64,000 nucleotides of DNA from Cordylochernes scorpioides (lineage: Eukaryota; Arthropoda; Arachnida; Pseudoscorpiones; Chernetidae). The DNA lies in NCBI GenBank assembly GCA_030710605.1, contig CP092865.1:29730190-29794189 (forward strand), written 5' to 3'. Made by a program: the position numbers and the translations under genes. Below the pieces are notes generated by a model. It saw nothing but the letters and a program-made list of their open reading frames with translations. It was not told where the DNA came from and did no database searches. Shown in pieces: positions 20,647 to 35,600 of this stretch; position 1 is the first letter of the stretch, and the number at the start of each line of letters is the position of its first letter.

Positions 20647-23600
20647 AAATGATATTTGGTAGTATTGCAATGGAAACATACTAGCACTGAATAGAAGAAT
20701 GATGCATACCTATAATGCGATGGATGATCACAGGTACGAAATGAATTGATTATGATGAGCGACAATGCAATGGAAGTGTACAGGTACTGAATGAATGAAT
20801 GACGCAAACCGTTAATTCAATGGAGGTGTAATGGTACTGAAAGAATGAATGATGCAAACCGCTAATGCAATGGAAGTGTACTGGTACTGAATGAATGAAC
20901 GACGCAAACCGTTAATTCAATGGAAGTGTACTGGTACTGAATGAATTAATGATGCAAACCGCTAATTCAATGGTAGTGTACTGGTACTGAATGAATGGAT
21001 GATGCAAACCGCTAATTCAATGGTAGTGAATTGGTACTGAATGAATGAATGATTCAAACCCTTAATTCAATGGTAGTGTACTGGTAATGAATGAATGAAT
21101 GATGCACACCGCTAATGCAATGAAAGTGTACTGTTTCTAAATGAATGAATGATCCAAACAGCTAATTCAATGGTAGTGTACTGGTGCTGAATGAATGAAT
21201 GATGCACACGGCTAATGAAATGGAAGTTTACTGGTACTAAATGAATGAATAATGCACACCGCTAATGCAATGGAAGTGTACTGGTACTGAATGAATGAAT
21301 GATGCAAAACGCTAATGCAATGGTAGTTTTTTTGTATTAAATGAATGAGTGATGCAAACCGTTATTGCAATGGAAGTGTACTGGTACTGAATGAATAAAT
21401 GATGCAAACCGCTAATGCAATGGAAGTGTACTAGTACGGAGTGAATGAATGATGCAAACCGCTAAAGCAATGGAAGTGTATGGGTACTGAATGAATGAAT
21501 GATGCAACCCGCTAATGCAATGGGAGTGTACTAGTACTAAATGAATGAATGATGCAAACCGCCAATGCAATTGAAGTGTACTGGTACTGAATGAATGAAT
21601 GATGCAAACCGCTATTGCAATGGAAATTACTGGTACTGAATGAATGAATGATTCAAACCGCTAATGCAATGGAAGCGTACTAGTACTGAATGAATGATGC
21701 AAACCGCTAATGCAATAGAAGTGAACTGGTACTGAATGAAAGAATGATGCAAACCGCTAATGCGAAGGAAGTGTACTGTTACTAAATGAATGAATGATGC
21801 AAACCATTATTGTAATGGAAGTGTACTGGTTATAAATGAATGAATGATGCAAACCGCTATTGCAATGGAAATTACTGGTACTGAATGAATGAATGATTCA
21901 AACCGCTAATGCAATGGAAGCGTACTAGTACTCAATGAATGATGCAAACCGCTAATGCAATGGAAGTGTACTAGTACTGAATGAATGAGTGATGCAAACC
22001 GCTAATGCAATGCAAGTGTACTGGTACTGAATGAATAAATGATGCAGACCGCTAAAACATTGAAAGTGTACTGGTACTGAATGATTGAATGATGCAAACC
22101 GATAATGCAATGGAAGTGTTCTGGTACTGAATGAATGAATTATGCAAACCGCAAATGCAATGGAAGTGTACTGAATGAATGAATTATGCAAACCGCTAAT
22201 GCAATGGAAGTGTACTAGTACTGAATAAATGAATGATGCAAAACGCTAATGCAATCGAAGTGTTCTGGTACTGAATGAATGAATGATGCAAACCGCTAAT
22301 GCAATGGAAGTGTACTGAATGAATGAATGATGCAAACCGCTAATGCATTGGAAGTGTACTAGTACTAAATGAATAATTTAGGCAAACCACTAATGCAATG
22401 GAAGTGTACTATTACTGAATGAATGAATGATGCAAACCGCTAATGTAATGCAAGTGAACTGGTACTGAATGAATGAATGATGCAAACCGCTAATGCAATA
22501 GAAGTGTACTAGTACTGAATGAATGGATGATGCGAATCGTTAATGCGATGGAAGTGAACTGGTACTGAATGAATGATGCAAACCGTTATTGCAATGGAAG
22601 TTTACTAGTACTGGATGGAATGATGCAAACCGCTAATGCAATGGAAGTGTACTGAATGAATGATGCAAACCGCTAATGCAATGGAAGTGTTATAGTACTG
22701 AATGTATTAGTGATGCAAACCGTTATTGCAATGGAAGTGTTCTGGTACTGAATGAATGAATTATGCAAACCGCTAATGCAATGGAAGTGTACTAGTACTA
22801 AATGAATGAATGATGCAAACCGCAAATGCAATTGAAGTGTACTGGTACTGAATGAATGAATGACGCAAACCGCTAATGCAATTGAAGTGTAATGGTACTG
22901 AATGAATGTATGATTCAAAACGCCAATGCAATGGAAGTGTACTGGTACTGAATGAATGAATGATGCAAACCGCTAATGCGATGGAAGTGTACTGTTACTA
23001 AATGAATGAATGATGCAAACCGCAAATGCAATGGAAGTGTACTGGTACTGAAAGAATTATGAAGCAAACCGCTAATCCAATGGAAGTGTACTGGTACAGA
23101 ATGAATGAATGAATGATGCAAACCGCTAATGCAAAGAAAATGTACTAGCACTGAATGAATGAATGATGCAAACCGCTAATGCAATGGAAGTGTACTGGTA
23201 CTGAATGAATGAATGATTCAAACCGCTATTGCAATGGAAATTACTGGTACTGAATGAATGAATGATTCAAACCGCTAATGCAATGGAAGCGCACTAGTAC
23301 TGAATGAATGATGCAAACCGCTAATGCAATGGAAGTGTACTGGTACTGAATGAAAGAATGATGCAAACCGCTAATGCGAAGGAAGTGTACTGTTACTAAA
23401 TGAATGAATGATGCAAACCATTATTGTAATGGAAGTGTACTGGTACTAAATGAATGAATTATGCAATGGAAGTGTACTAGTACTGAATGAATGAGTGATG
23501 CAAACCGCTAATGCAATGGAAGTGTACTGGTACTGAATGAATAAATGATGCAGACCGCTAATACATTGAAAGTGTACTGGTACTGAATGATTGAATGATG

Positions 23601-26600
23601 CAAACCGATAATGCAATGGAAGTGTTCTGGTACTGAATGAATGAATTATGCAAACCGCAAATGCAATGGAAGTGTACTGAATGAATGAATTATGCAAACC
23701 GCTAATGCAATGGAAGTGTACTAGTACTGAATAAATGAATGATGCAAACCGCTAATGCAATCGAAATGTTCTGGTACTGAATGAATGAATTATGCAAACC
23801 GCTAATGCAATGGAAGTGTACTGAATGAATGAATGATGCAAACCGCTAATGCATTGGAAGTGTACTAGTACTAAATGAATAATTGAGGCAAACCACTAAT
23901 GCAATGGAAGTGTACTATTTCTGAATGAATGAATGATGCAAACCGCTAATGTAATGGAAGTGAACTGGTACTGAATGAATGAATGATGCAAACCGCTAAT
24001 GCGAAGGAAGTGTACTGTTACTAAATGAATGAATGATGCAAACCGCAAATGCAATGGAAGTGTACTGGTACTGAATGAAAGAATGATGCAAACCGCTAAT
24101 GCAAAGGAGGTGTACTGTTACTAAATGAATGAATTATGCAAACCGCAAATGCAATGGAAGTGTACTGAATGAATGAATGATGCAAACCGCTAATGCAATG
24201 GATGTGTACTAGTACTGAATAAATGAATGATGCAGACCGCTAATGCATTGAAAGTGTTCTGGTACTGAATGATTGAATGATGCAAACCGCAAATGCAATG
24301 GAAGTGTTCTGGTACTGAATGAATGAATTATGCAAATCGCAAATGCAATGGAAGTGTACTGAATGAATGAGTGATGCAAACCGTTATTGCAATGGAAGTG
24401 TACTGGTACTGAATGAATAAATGATGCAAACCGCTAATGCAATGGAAGTGTACTAGTACGGAGTGAATGAATGATGCAAACCGCTAAAGCAATGGAAGTG
24501 TATTGGTACTGAATGAATGAATGATGCAACCCGCTAATGCAATGGGAGTGTACTAGTACTAAATGAATGAATGATGCAAACCGCCAATGCAATTGAAGTG
24601 TACTAGTACTGAAAGAATGAATGATGCAAACCGCTATTGCAATGGAAATTACTGGTACTGAATGAATGAATGATTCAAACCGCTAATGCAATGGAAGCGT
24701 ACTAGTACTGAATGAATGATGCAAACCGCTAATGCAATAGAAGTGTACTGGTACTGAATGAAAGAATGATGCAAACCGCTAATGCGAAGGAAGTGTACTG
24801 TTACTAAATGAATGAATGATGCAAACCATTATTGTAATGGAAGTGTACTGGTACTAAATGAATGAATTATGCAAACCGCAAATGCAATGGAAGTGTACTA
24901 GTACTGAATGAATGAGTGATGCAAACCGCTAATGCAATGCAAGTGTACTGGTACTGAATGAATAAATGATGCAGACCGCTAATACATTGAAAGTGTACTG
25001 GTACTGAATGATTGAATGATGCAAACCGATAATGCAATGGAAGTGTTCTGGTACTGAATGAATGAATTATGCAAACCGCAAATGCAATGGAAGTGTACTG
25101 GTACTGAATGAAAGAATGATGCAAACCGCTAATGCGAAGGAAGTGTACTGTTACTAAATGAATGAATTATGCAAACCGCAAATGCAATCGAAGTGTACTG
25201 AATGAATGAATGATGCAAACCGCTAATGCAATGGATGTGTACTAGTACTGAATAAATGAATGATGCAGACCGCTAATGCATTGAAAGTGTACTGGTACTG
25301 AATGATTGAATGATGCAAACCGCAAATGCAATGGAAGTGTTCTGGTACTGAATGAATGAATTATGCAAATCGCAAATGCAATGGAAGTGTACTGAATAAA
25401 TGAGTGATGCAAACCGTTATTGCAATGGAAGTGTACTGGTACTGAATGAATAAATGATGCAAACCGCTAATGCAATGGAAGTGTACTAGTACGGAGTGAA
25501 TGAATGATGCAAACCGCTAAAGCAATGGAAGTGTATTGGTACTGAATGAATGAATGATGCAACCCGCTAATGCAATGGGAGTGTACTAGTACTAAATGAA
25601 TGAATGATGCAAACCGCCAATGCAATTGAAGTGTACTAGTACTGAATGAATGAATGATGCAAACCGCTATTGCAATGGAAATTACTGGTACTGAATGAAT
25701 GAATGATTCAAACCGCTAATGCAATGGAAGCGTACTAGTACTGAATGAATGATGCAAACCGCTAATGCAATAGAAGTGTACTGGTACTGAATGAAAGAAT
25801 GATGCAAACCGCTAATGCGAAGGAAGTGTACTGTTACTAAATGAATGAATGATGCAAACCATTATTGTAATGGAAGTGTACTGGTACTAAATGAATGAAT
25901 TATGCAAACCGCAAATGCAATGGAAGTGTACTAGTACTGAATGAATGAGTGATGCAAACCGCTAATGCAATGCAAGTGTACTGGTACTGAATGAATAAAT
26001 GATGCAGACCGCTAATACATTGAAAGTGTACTGGTACTGAATGATTGAATGATGCAAACCGATAATGCAATGGAAGTGTTCTGGTACTGAATGAATGAAT
26101 GATGCAAACCGCAAATGCAATGGAAGTGTACTGGTACTGAATGAAAGAATGATGCAAACCGCTAATGCGAAGGAAGTGTACTGTTACTAAATGAATGAAT
26201 TATGCAAACCGCAAATGCAATGGAAGTTTACTGAATGAATGAATGATGCAAACCGCTAATGCAATGGATGTGTACTAGTACTGAATAAATGAATGATGCA
26301 GACCGCTAATGCATTGAAAGTGTACTGGTACTGAATGATTGAAGCGTACTTGTACTGAATGAATGAATGATGCAAACAGCCAATGCAATGGAAGTGTACT
26401 GGTACTGAATGAATGAATGATGCAAACCGCTAATACAATGGAGGTTTACAGGTACTGAATGAATGAATGATGCAGACCGCTAATGAAATGGAAGTGTACT
26501 GGTACTGAATAAATGAATGATGCAAACCGCTAATGCAATGGAAGTGTACTGGTACTGAATGAATGAATGATGCAAACCGCTAATGCAATGGAAGTGTACT

Positions 26601-29600
26601 GGTACTTAACGAATGAATGATGCAAACCGCTAATGCAATGTAAGTGTACTGGTACTGAATGAATGAATGATGCAAACCGCATACGCGATGGAAGTGTACT
26701 GGGACTGAATGAATGAAGGATGCAAACCGCTAATGCAATGGAAGCGTAATGGTACTGAATGATTGAATGATGCAAACCGCTAATGCAATGGAAGCGTAAT
26801 GGTACTGAATGAATGAATGATTCAAACCGCTAATGCAATGGAAATGTACTAGTACTGAATGAAAGAATGATGCAAACCGCTAATGCAATGGAAGTGTTCC
26901 CAATAATGAATGAATGATGCAAACCCCTAATGCAATGGAAGTGTAATGGTACTGAATGAATGAATGATTCAAACCGCAAATGCAATGGAAATGTACTAGT
27001 ACTGAATGAAAGAATGATGCAAACCGCTAATGCAATGGAAGTGTTCCAATAATGAATGAATGATGCAAACCCCTAATGCAATGGAAAAGTACTGGTACTG
27101 AATGAATGATGCGAACCGCTATTAAATTGGAAGTGTACTGGTACTGAGTGAATGAATGATGCAAACCGCTATTGCATTGGAAGTGTACTGGTACTGAATG
27201 AATGAATGATGCAAACCGCTAATGCAATGTAAGAGTACTTGTTCTGAATGAATGAATGATGCAAACCGCTATTGCAATGGAAGTGTACTAGTACTGAAGG
27301 AATGAATGATGCAAACCGCTAATGCAATCGAGGTGTACTGGTACTAAATGAATGAATGATGTAAACCGCTAATGCAATCGAGGTGTACTGGTACTGAATG
27401 AATGATGCAAACCGCTATTGCATTGGAAGTGTACGGGTACTGAATGAATGAATGATGCAAACCGCTATTGCATTGGAAGTGTACAGGTACTGAATGAATG
27501 AAAGATGCAAACCGCTATTGCATTGGAAATGTACTGGTACTGAATGAATGAATGATGCAAACCGCTAATGCAATGGAAGTGTACTAGTACTAAATGAATG
27601 AATGATGCAAACCGCTAATTGAATGGTAGTGTATTGGTACTGAATGAATGATCCAAGCCGCTAATGCGATGGAGGTTTACTGGTACTGAATGAATGAATG
27701 ATGCAAACCGCTAATGCAATCGAAATGTACTGGTACTGAATGAATGATGCAAACCGCTAATGCAATGGAAGTGTACTGGTACTGAAAGAATTATAAAGCA
27801 AACCGCTAATGCAATGGAAGTGTACTGGTACAGAATGAATGAATGAATGATGCAAACCGCTAATGCAATGGAAGTTTACTAGCACTGAATGAATGAATGA
27901 TGCAAACCGCTAATGCAATGGAAGTTTACTAGTACTGAATGAATGAATTATGCAAACCGATAATAGAATGGAAGTGTACTGGTACTGAATGAATGAATGA
28001 TGCAAACCGCTAATGCGATGGAAGTGAACTAGTACTGAATGAATGAATGATGCAAACCATAATGCAATGGTAGTGTACTAATACTGAATGAATGAATGAT
28101 GCAAACCGCTAATGCAATGGAAGTGTACTAGTACTGAATTAATGAATGATGCAAACCGCTAAGGCAATGGAAGTGTACTATTACTGAATAACTGAATGAT
28201 GCAAACCGCTAATGTAATGGAAGTGTACTGGTACTGAATGAATGAATGATGCAAAACGCTAATGCAATGGAAGTTTTATAGTACTAAATGAATGAGAGAT
28301 GCAAACCGTTATTGTAATGAAAGTGTACTTGTACTGAATAAATGAATGATGCAAACCGCTAATGCAATGGAAGTGTACTAGTACTGAGTGAATGAATGAT
28401 GCAACCAGCTAAAGCAATGGAAGTGTACTGGTACTGAATGAATGAATGATGAAAACGGCTAATGCAATGGAAGCGTACTGGTACTGAATGATTGAATGAT
28501 GCAAACCGCTAATGCAATGGAAATATACTGGTACTGAATGAATGAATGATGCAAACCGCTAATGCAACGGAAGGGTACTGGTGCTGAATGAATGAATGAT
28601 GCAAGCCGCTAATACAATGGAAGTGTAATGGTATTGAATGAATGGATGATGCAAACCGCTAATGCAATGGAAGGGTACTAGTACTGAATGAAAGAATGAT
28701 GCAAACCGCTAATGCAATGGAAGTGTTCCAATACTGAATGAATGATGCAAACCGCTAATGCAATGGAAATGTACTGGTACTGAATGAATGATGCAAACCG
28801 CTATTAAATTGGAAGTGTACTGGTACTGAATGAATGAATGATGCAAACCGCTATTGCATTGGAAGTGTACTGGTACTGAATGAATGAATGATGCAAATCG
28901 CTAATGCAACGGAAGGGTACTAGTACTGAATTAAAGAATGATGCAAACCGCTAATGCAATGGAAGTGTTCCAATACTGAATGAATGATGCAAACCGCTAA
29001 TGCAATGGAAATGTACTGGTACTGAATGAATGATGCAAACCGCTATTAAATTGGAAGTGTACTCGTACTGAATGAATGAATGATGCAAACCGCTATTGCA
29101 TTGGAAGTGTACTGGTACTGAATGAATGAATGATGCAAATCGCTAATGCAATGTAAGAGTACTTGTTCTGAATGAATGAATGATGCAAATCGCTATTGCA
29201 ATGGAAGTGTACTAGTACTGAATGAATGAATGATGCAAACCGCTAATGCAATCGAGGTGTACTGGTACTGAATGAATAAATGATGCAAACCTCTATTGCA
29301 ATGTAAGTGTACTGGTACTTAACGAATGAATGATGCAAACCGCTAATTCAATGGAAGTGTACTTGTACTAAATGAATGAATGATGCAAACCGCTATTGCA
29401 TTGGAAGTGTACTGGTACTGAATGAATGAATGATGCAAACCGCCAATGCAATTGAAGCGTACTTGTACTGAATGAATGAATGATGCAAACCGTTAATGCA
29501 ATGGAAGTGTACTAGTACTGAATGAATGAATGATGCAAACAGCCAATGGAATGGAAGTGTACTGGTACTGAAAGAATTATGAAGCAAACCGCTAATCCAA

Positions 29601-32600
29601 TGGAAGTGTACTGGTACAGAATGAATGAATGAATGGTGCAAACCGCTAATGCAAAGAAAGTGTACTAGCACTGAATGAATGAATGATGCAAACCGCTAAT
29701 GCAATGGAAGTTTACTAGTACTGAATGAATGAATTATGTAAACCGATAATAGAATGCAAGTGTACTGGTACTGAATGAATGAATGATGCAAACCGCTAAT
29801 GCGATGGAAGTGAACTAGTACTGAATGAATGAATGATGCAAACCTTAATGCAATGGTAGTGTACTAGTACTGAATGAATAAATGATGCAAACCGCTAATG
29901 CAATGGAAGTTGACTTGTACTGAATGAATGAATGATGCAAACCGCTAAGGCAATGGAAGTGTACTATTACTGAATAACTGAATGATGCAAACCGCTAATG
30001 TAATGGAAGTGTACTGGTACTGAATGAATGAATGATGCAAAACGCTAATGCAATGGAAGTTTTATAGTACTAAATGAATGAGAGATGCAAACCGTTATTG
30101 TAATGGAAGTGTACTTGTACTGAATAAATGAATGATGCAAACCGCTAATGCAATGGAAGTGTACTAGTACTGAGTGAATGAATGATGCAACCAGCTAAAG
30201 CAATGGAAGTGTACTGGTACTGAATGAATGAATGATGAAAACCGCTAATGCAATGGAAGTGTACTTGTACTAAATGAATGAATGATGCAAACCGCCAATG
30301 CAATTGAAGTGTACTGGTACTGAATGAATGAATGATGCAAACCGCCAATGCAATTGAAGCGTACTTGTACTGAATGAATGAATGATGCAAACCGTTAATG
30401 CAATGGAAGTGTACTAGTACTGAATGAATGAATGATGCAAACAGCCAATGGAATGGAATTGTACTGGTACTTAATGAATGAATGATGCAAACCGCTAATG
30501 CAATGGAGGTTTACTGGTACTGAATGAATGAATGATGCAGACCGCTAATGAAATGGAAGTGTACTGGTACTGGAAGAATGAATGATGCAAACCGCTATTG
30601 CAATGTAAGTGTACTGGTACTTAACGAATGAATGATGCAAACCGCTAATGCAATGTAAGTGTACTGGTACTGAATGAATGAATGATGCAAACCGCTAATG
30701 CAATGGAAGTATACTGGTACTGAATAAATGATGCAAACCGATAATGCAATGGAAGTGTACTAGTACTGAATGAATGAATGATGCAAACCGCTAATGCAAC
30801 GGAAGGGTACTGGTGCTGAATGAATGAATGATGCAAGCCGTTAATGCAATGGAAGTGTAATGGTACTGAATGAATGAAAGATGCAAACCGCTAATGCAAT
30901 GGAAGCGTACTGATACTGAATGATTGAATGATGCAAACCGCTAATGCAATGGAAGTGTACTAGTACTGAATGAATGAATGATGCAAACCGCTAATGCAAC
31001 GGAAGGGTACTGGTGCTGAATGAATGAATGAATGATGCAAGCCGCTAATGCAATGGAAGTGTAATGGTACTGAATGAATGAGTGATGCAAACCGCTAATG
31101 CAATGGTAATGTACTAGTACTGAATGAAAGAATGATGCAAACCGCTAATGCAATGGAAGTGTTCCAATACTGAATGAATGATGCAAACCGCTATTGCATT
31201 GGAAGTTTACTGGTACTGAATGAATGAATGAATGATGCAAACCATAATGCAATGGTAGTGTACTAGTACTGAATGAATGAATGATGCAAACCGCTAATGC
31301 AATGGAAGTGTACTAGTACTGAATTAATGAATGATGCAAACCGCTAAGGCAATGGAAGTGTACTATTACTGAATAACTGAATGATGCAAACCGCTAATGT
31401 AATGGAAGTGTACTGGTACTGAATGAATGAATGATGCAAAACGCTAATGCAATGGAAGTTTTATAGTACTAAATGAATGAGAGATGCAAACCGTTATTGT
31501 AATGAAAGTGTACTTGTACTGAATAAATGAATGATGCAAACCGCTAATGCAATGGAAGTGTACTAGTACTGAGTGAATGAATGATGCAACCAGCTAAAGC
31601 AATGGAAGTGTACTGGTACTGAATGAATGAATGATGAAAACGGCTAATGCAATGGAAGCGTACTGGTACTGAATGATTGAATGATGCAAACCGCTAATGC
31701 AATGGAAATATACTGGTACTGAATGAATGAATGATGCAAACCGCTAATGCAACGGAAGGGTACTGGTGCTGAATGAATGAATGATGCAAGCCGCTAATAC
31801 AATGGAAGTGTAATGGTATTGAATGAATGGATGATGCAAACCGCTAATGCAATGGAAGGGTACTAGTACTGAATGAAAGAATGATGTAAACCGCTAATGC
31901 AATGGAAGTGTTCCAATACTGAATGAATGATGCAAACCGCTAATGCAATGGAAATGTACTGGTACTGAATGAATGATGCAAACCGCTATTGCATTGGAAG
32001 TGTACTGGTACTGAATGAATGAATGATGCAAATCGCTAATGCAACGGAAGGGTACTAGTACTGAATGAAAGAATGATGCAAACCGCTAATGCAGTGGAAG
32101 TGTTCCAATACTGAATGAATGATGCAAACCGCTAATGCAATGGAAATGTACTGGTACTGAATGAATGATGCAAACCGCTATTAAATTGGAAGTGTACTCG
32201 TACTGAATGAATGAATGATGCAAACCGCTATTGCATTGGAAGTGTACTGGTACTGAATGAATGAATGATGCAAATCGCTAATGCAATGTAAGAGTACTTG
32301 TTCTGAATGAATGAATGATGCAAATCGCTATTGCAATGGAAGTGTACTAGTACTGAATGAATGAATGATGCAAACCGCTAATGCAATCGAGGTGTACTGG
32401 TACTGAATGAATAAATGATGCAAACCTCTATTGCAATGTAAGTGTACTGGTACTTAACGAATGAATGATGCAAACCGCTAATTCAATGGAAGTGTACTTG
32501 TACTAAATGAATGAATGATGCAAACCGCTATTGCATTGGAAGTGTACTGGTACTGAATGAATGAATGATGCAAACCGCCAATGCAATTGAAGCGTACTTG

Positions 32601-35600
32601 TACTGAATGAATGAATGATGCAAACCGTTAATGCAATGGAAGTGTACTAGTACTGAATGAATGAATGATGCAAACAGCCAATGGAATGGAAGTGTACTGG
32701 TACTGAAAGAATTATGAAGCAAACCGCTAATCCAATGGAAGTGTACTGGTACAGAATGAATGAATGAATGATGCAAACCGCTAATGCAAAGAAAGTGTAC
32801 TAGCACTGAATGAATGAATGATGCAAACCGCTAATGCAATGGAAGTTTACTAGTACTGAATGAATGAATTATGTAAACCGATAATAGAATGCAAGTGTAC
32901 TGGTACTGAATGAATGAATGATGCAAACCGCTAATGCGATGGAAGTGAACTAGTACTGAATGAATGAATGATGCAAACCTTAATGCAATGGTAGTGTACT
33001 AGTACTGAATGAATGATGCAAACCGCTAATGCAATGGAAGTTGACTTGTACTGAATGAATGAATGATGCAAACCGCTAAGGCAATGGAAGTGTACTATTA
33101 CTGAATAACTGAATGATGCAAACCGCTAATGTAATGGAAGTGTACTGGTACTGAATGAATGAATGATGCAAAACGCTAATGCAATGGAAGTTTTATAGTA
33201 CTAAATGAATGAGAGATGCAAACCGTTATTGTAATGGAAGTGTACTTGTACTGAATAAATGAATGATGCAAACCGCTAATGCAATGGAAGTGTACTAGTA
33301 CTGAGTGAATGAATGATGCAACCAGCTAAAGCAATGGAAGTGTACTGGTACTGAATGAATGAATGATGAAAACCGCTAATGCAATGGAAGTGTACTTGTA
33401 CTAAATGAATGAATGATGCAAACCGCCAATGCAATTGAAGTGTACTGGTACTGAATGAATGAATGATGCAAACCGCCAATGCAATTGAAGCGTACTTGTA
33501 CTGAATGAATGAATGATGCAAACCGTTAATGCAATGGAAGTGTACTAGTACTGAATGAATGAATGATGCAAACAGCCAATGGAATGGAATTGTACTGGTA
33601 CTTAATGAATGAATGATGCAAACCGCTAATGCAATGGAGGTTTACTGGTACTGAATGAATGAATGATGCAGACCGCTAATGAAATGGAAGTGTACTGGTA
33701 CTGAATAAATGAATGATGCAAACCGCTAATGCAATGGAAGTGTACTGGTACTGGAAGAATGAATGATGCAAACCGCTATTGCAATGTAAGTGTACTGGTA
33801 CTTAACGAATGAATGATGCAAACCGCTAATGCAATGTAAGTGTACTGGTACTGAATGAATGAATGATGCAAACCGCTAATGCAATGGAAGTATACTGGTA
33901 CTGAATAAATGATGCAAACCGATAATGCAATGGAAGTGTACTAGTACTGAATGAATGAATGATGCAAACCGCTAATGCAACGGAAGGGTACTGGTGCTGA
34001 ATGAATGAATGATGCAAGCCGTTAATGCAATGGAAGTGTAATGGTACTGAATGAATGAAAGATGCAAACCGCTAATGCAATGGAAGCGTACTGATACTGA
34101 ATGATTGAATGATGCAAACCGCTAATGCAATGGAAGTGTACTAGTACTGAATGAATGAATGATGCAAACCGCTAATGCAACGGAAGGGTACTGGTGCTGA
34201 ATGAATGAATGAATGATGCAAGCCGCTAATGCAATGGAAGTGTAATGGTACTGAATGAATGAATGATGCAAACCGCTAATGCAATGGTAATGTACTAGTA
34301 CTGAATGAAAGAATGATGCAAACCGCTAATGCAATGGAAGTGTTCCAATACTGAATGAATGATGCAAACCGCTATTGCATTGGAAGTTTACTGGTACTGA
34401 ATGAATGATGCAAACCGCTAATGCAATGTAAGAGTACTTGTTCTGAATGAATGAATGATGCAAATCGCTATTGCAATGGAAGTGTACTAGTACTGAATGA
34501 ATGAATGATGCAAACCTCTAATGCAATCGAGGTGTACTGGTACTGAATGAATGAATGATGCAAACCGCTAATGCAATGTAAGTGTACTGGTACTTAACGA
34601 ATGAATGATGCAAACCGCTAATGCAATGGAAATGTACTAGTACTGAATGAAAGAATGATGCAAACCGCTAATGCAATGGAAGTGTTCCAATACTGAATGA
34701 ATGATGCAAACCGCTAATGCAATGGAAATGTACTGGTACTGAATGAATGATGCAAACTGCTATTAAATTGAAGTGTACTGGTACTGAATGAATGAATGAT
34801 GCAAACCGCTATTGCATTGGAAGTGTACTGGTACTGAATGAATGAATGATGCAAACCGCTAATGCAATGGAAGTGTACTGGTACTGAAAGAATTATGAAG
34901 CAAACCGCTAATGCAATGGAAGTGTACTGGTACAGAATGAATGAATGAATGATGCAAACCGCTAATGCAAAGAAGTGTACTAGCACTGAATGAATGAATG
35001 ATGCAAACCGCTAATGCAATGGAAGTTTACTAGTACTGAATGAATGAATTATGCAAACCGATAATAGAATGCAAGTGTACTGGTACTGAATGAATGAATG
35101 ATGCAAACCGCTAATGCGATGGAAGTGAACTAGTACTGAATGAATGAATGATGCAAACCTTAATGCAATGGTAGTGTACTAGTACTGAATAAATGAATGA
35201 TGCAAACCGCTAATGCAATGGAAGTTGACTAGTACTGAATGAATGAATGATGCAAACCGCTAAGGCAATGGAAGTGTACTATTACTGAATAACTGAATGA
35301 TACAAATCGCTAATGTAATGGAAGTGTACTGGTACTGAATGAATGAATGATGCAAAACGCTAATGCAATGGAAGTTTTATAGTTCTAAATGAATGAGAGA
35401 TGCAAACCGTTATTGTAATGAAAGTGTACTTGTACTGAATAAATGAATGATGCAAACCGCTAATGCAATGGAAGTGTACTAGTACTGAGTGAATGAATGA
35501 TGCAACCAGCTAAAGCAATGGAAGTGTACTGGTACTGAATGAATGAATGATGAAAACCGCTAATGCAATGGAAGTGTACTTGTACTAAATGAATGAATGA

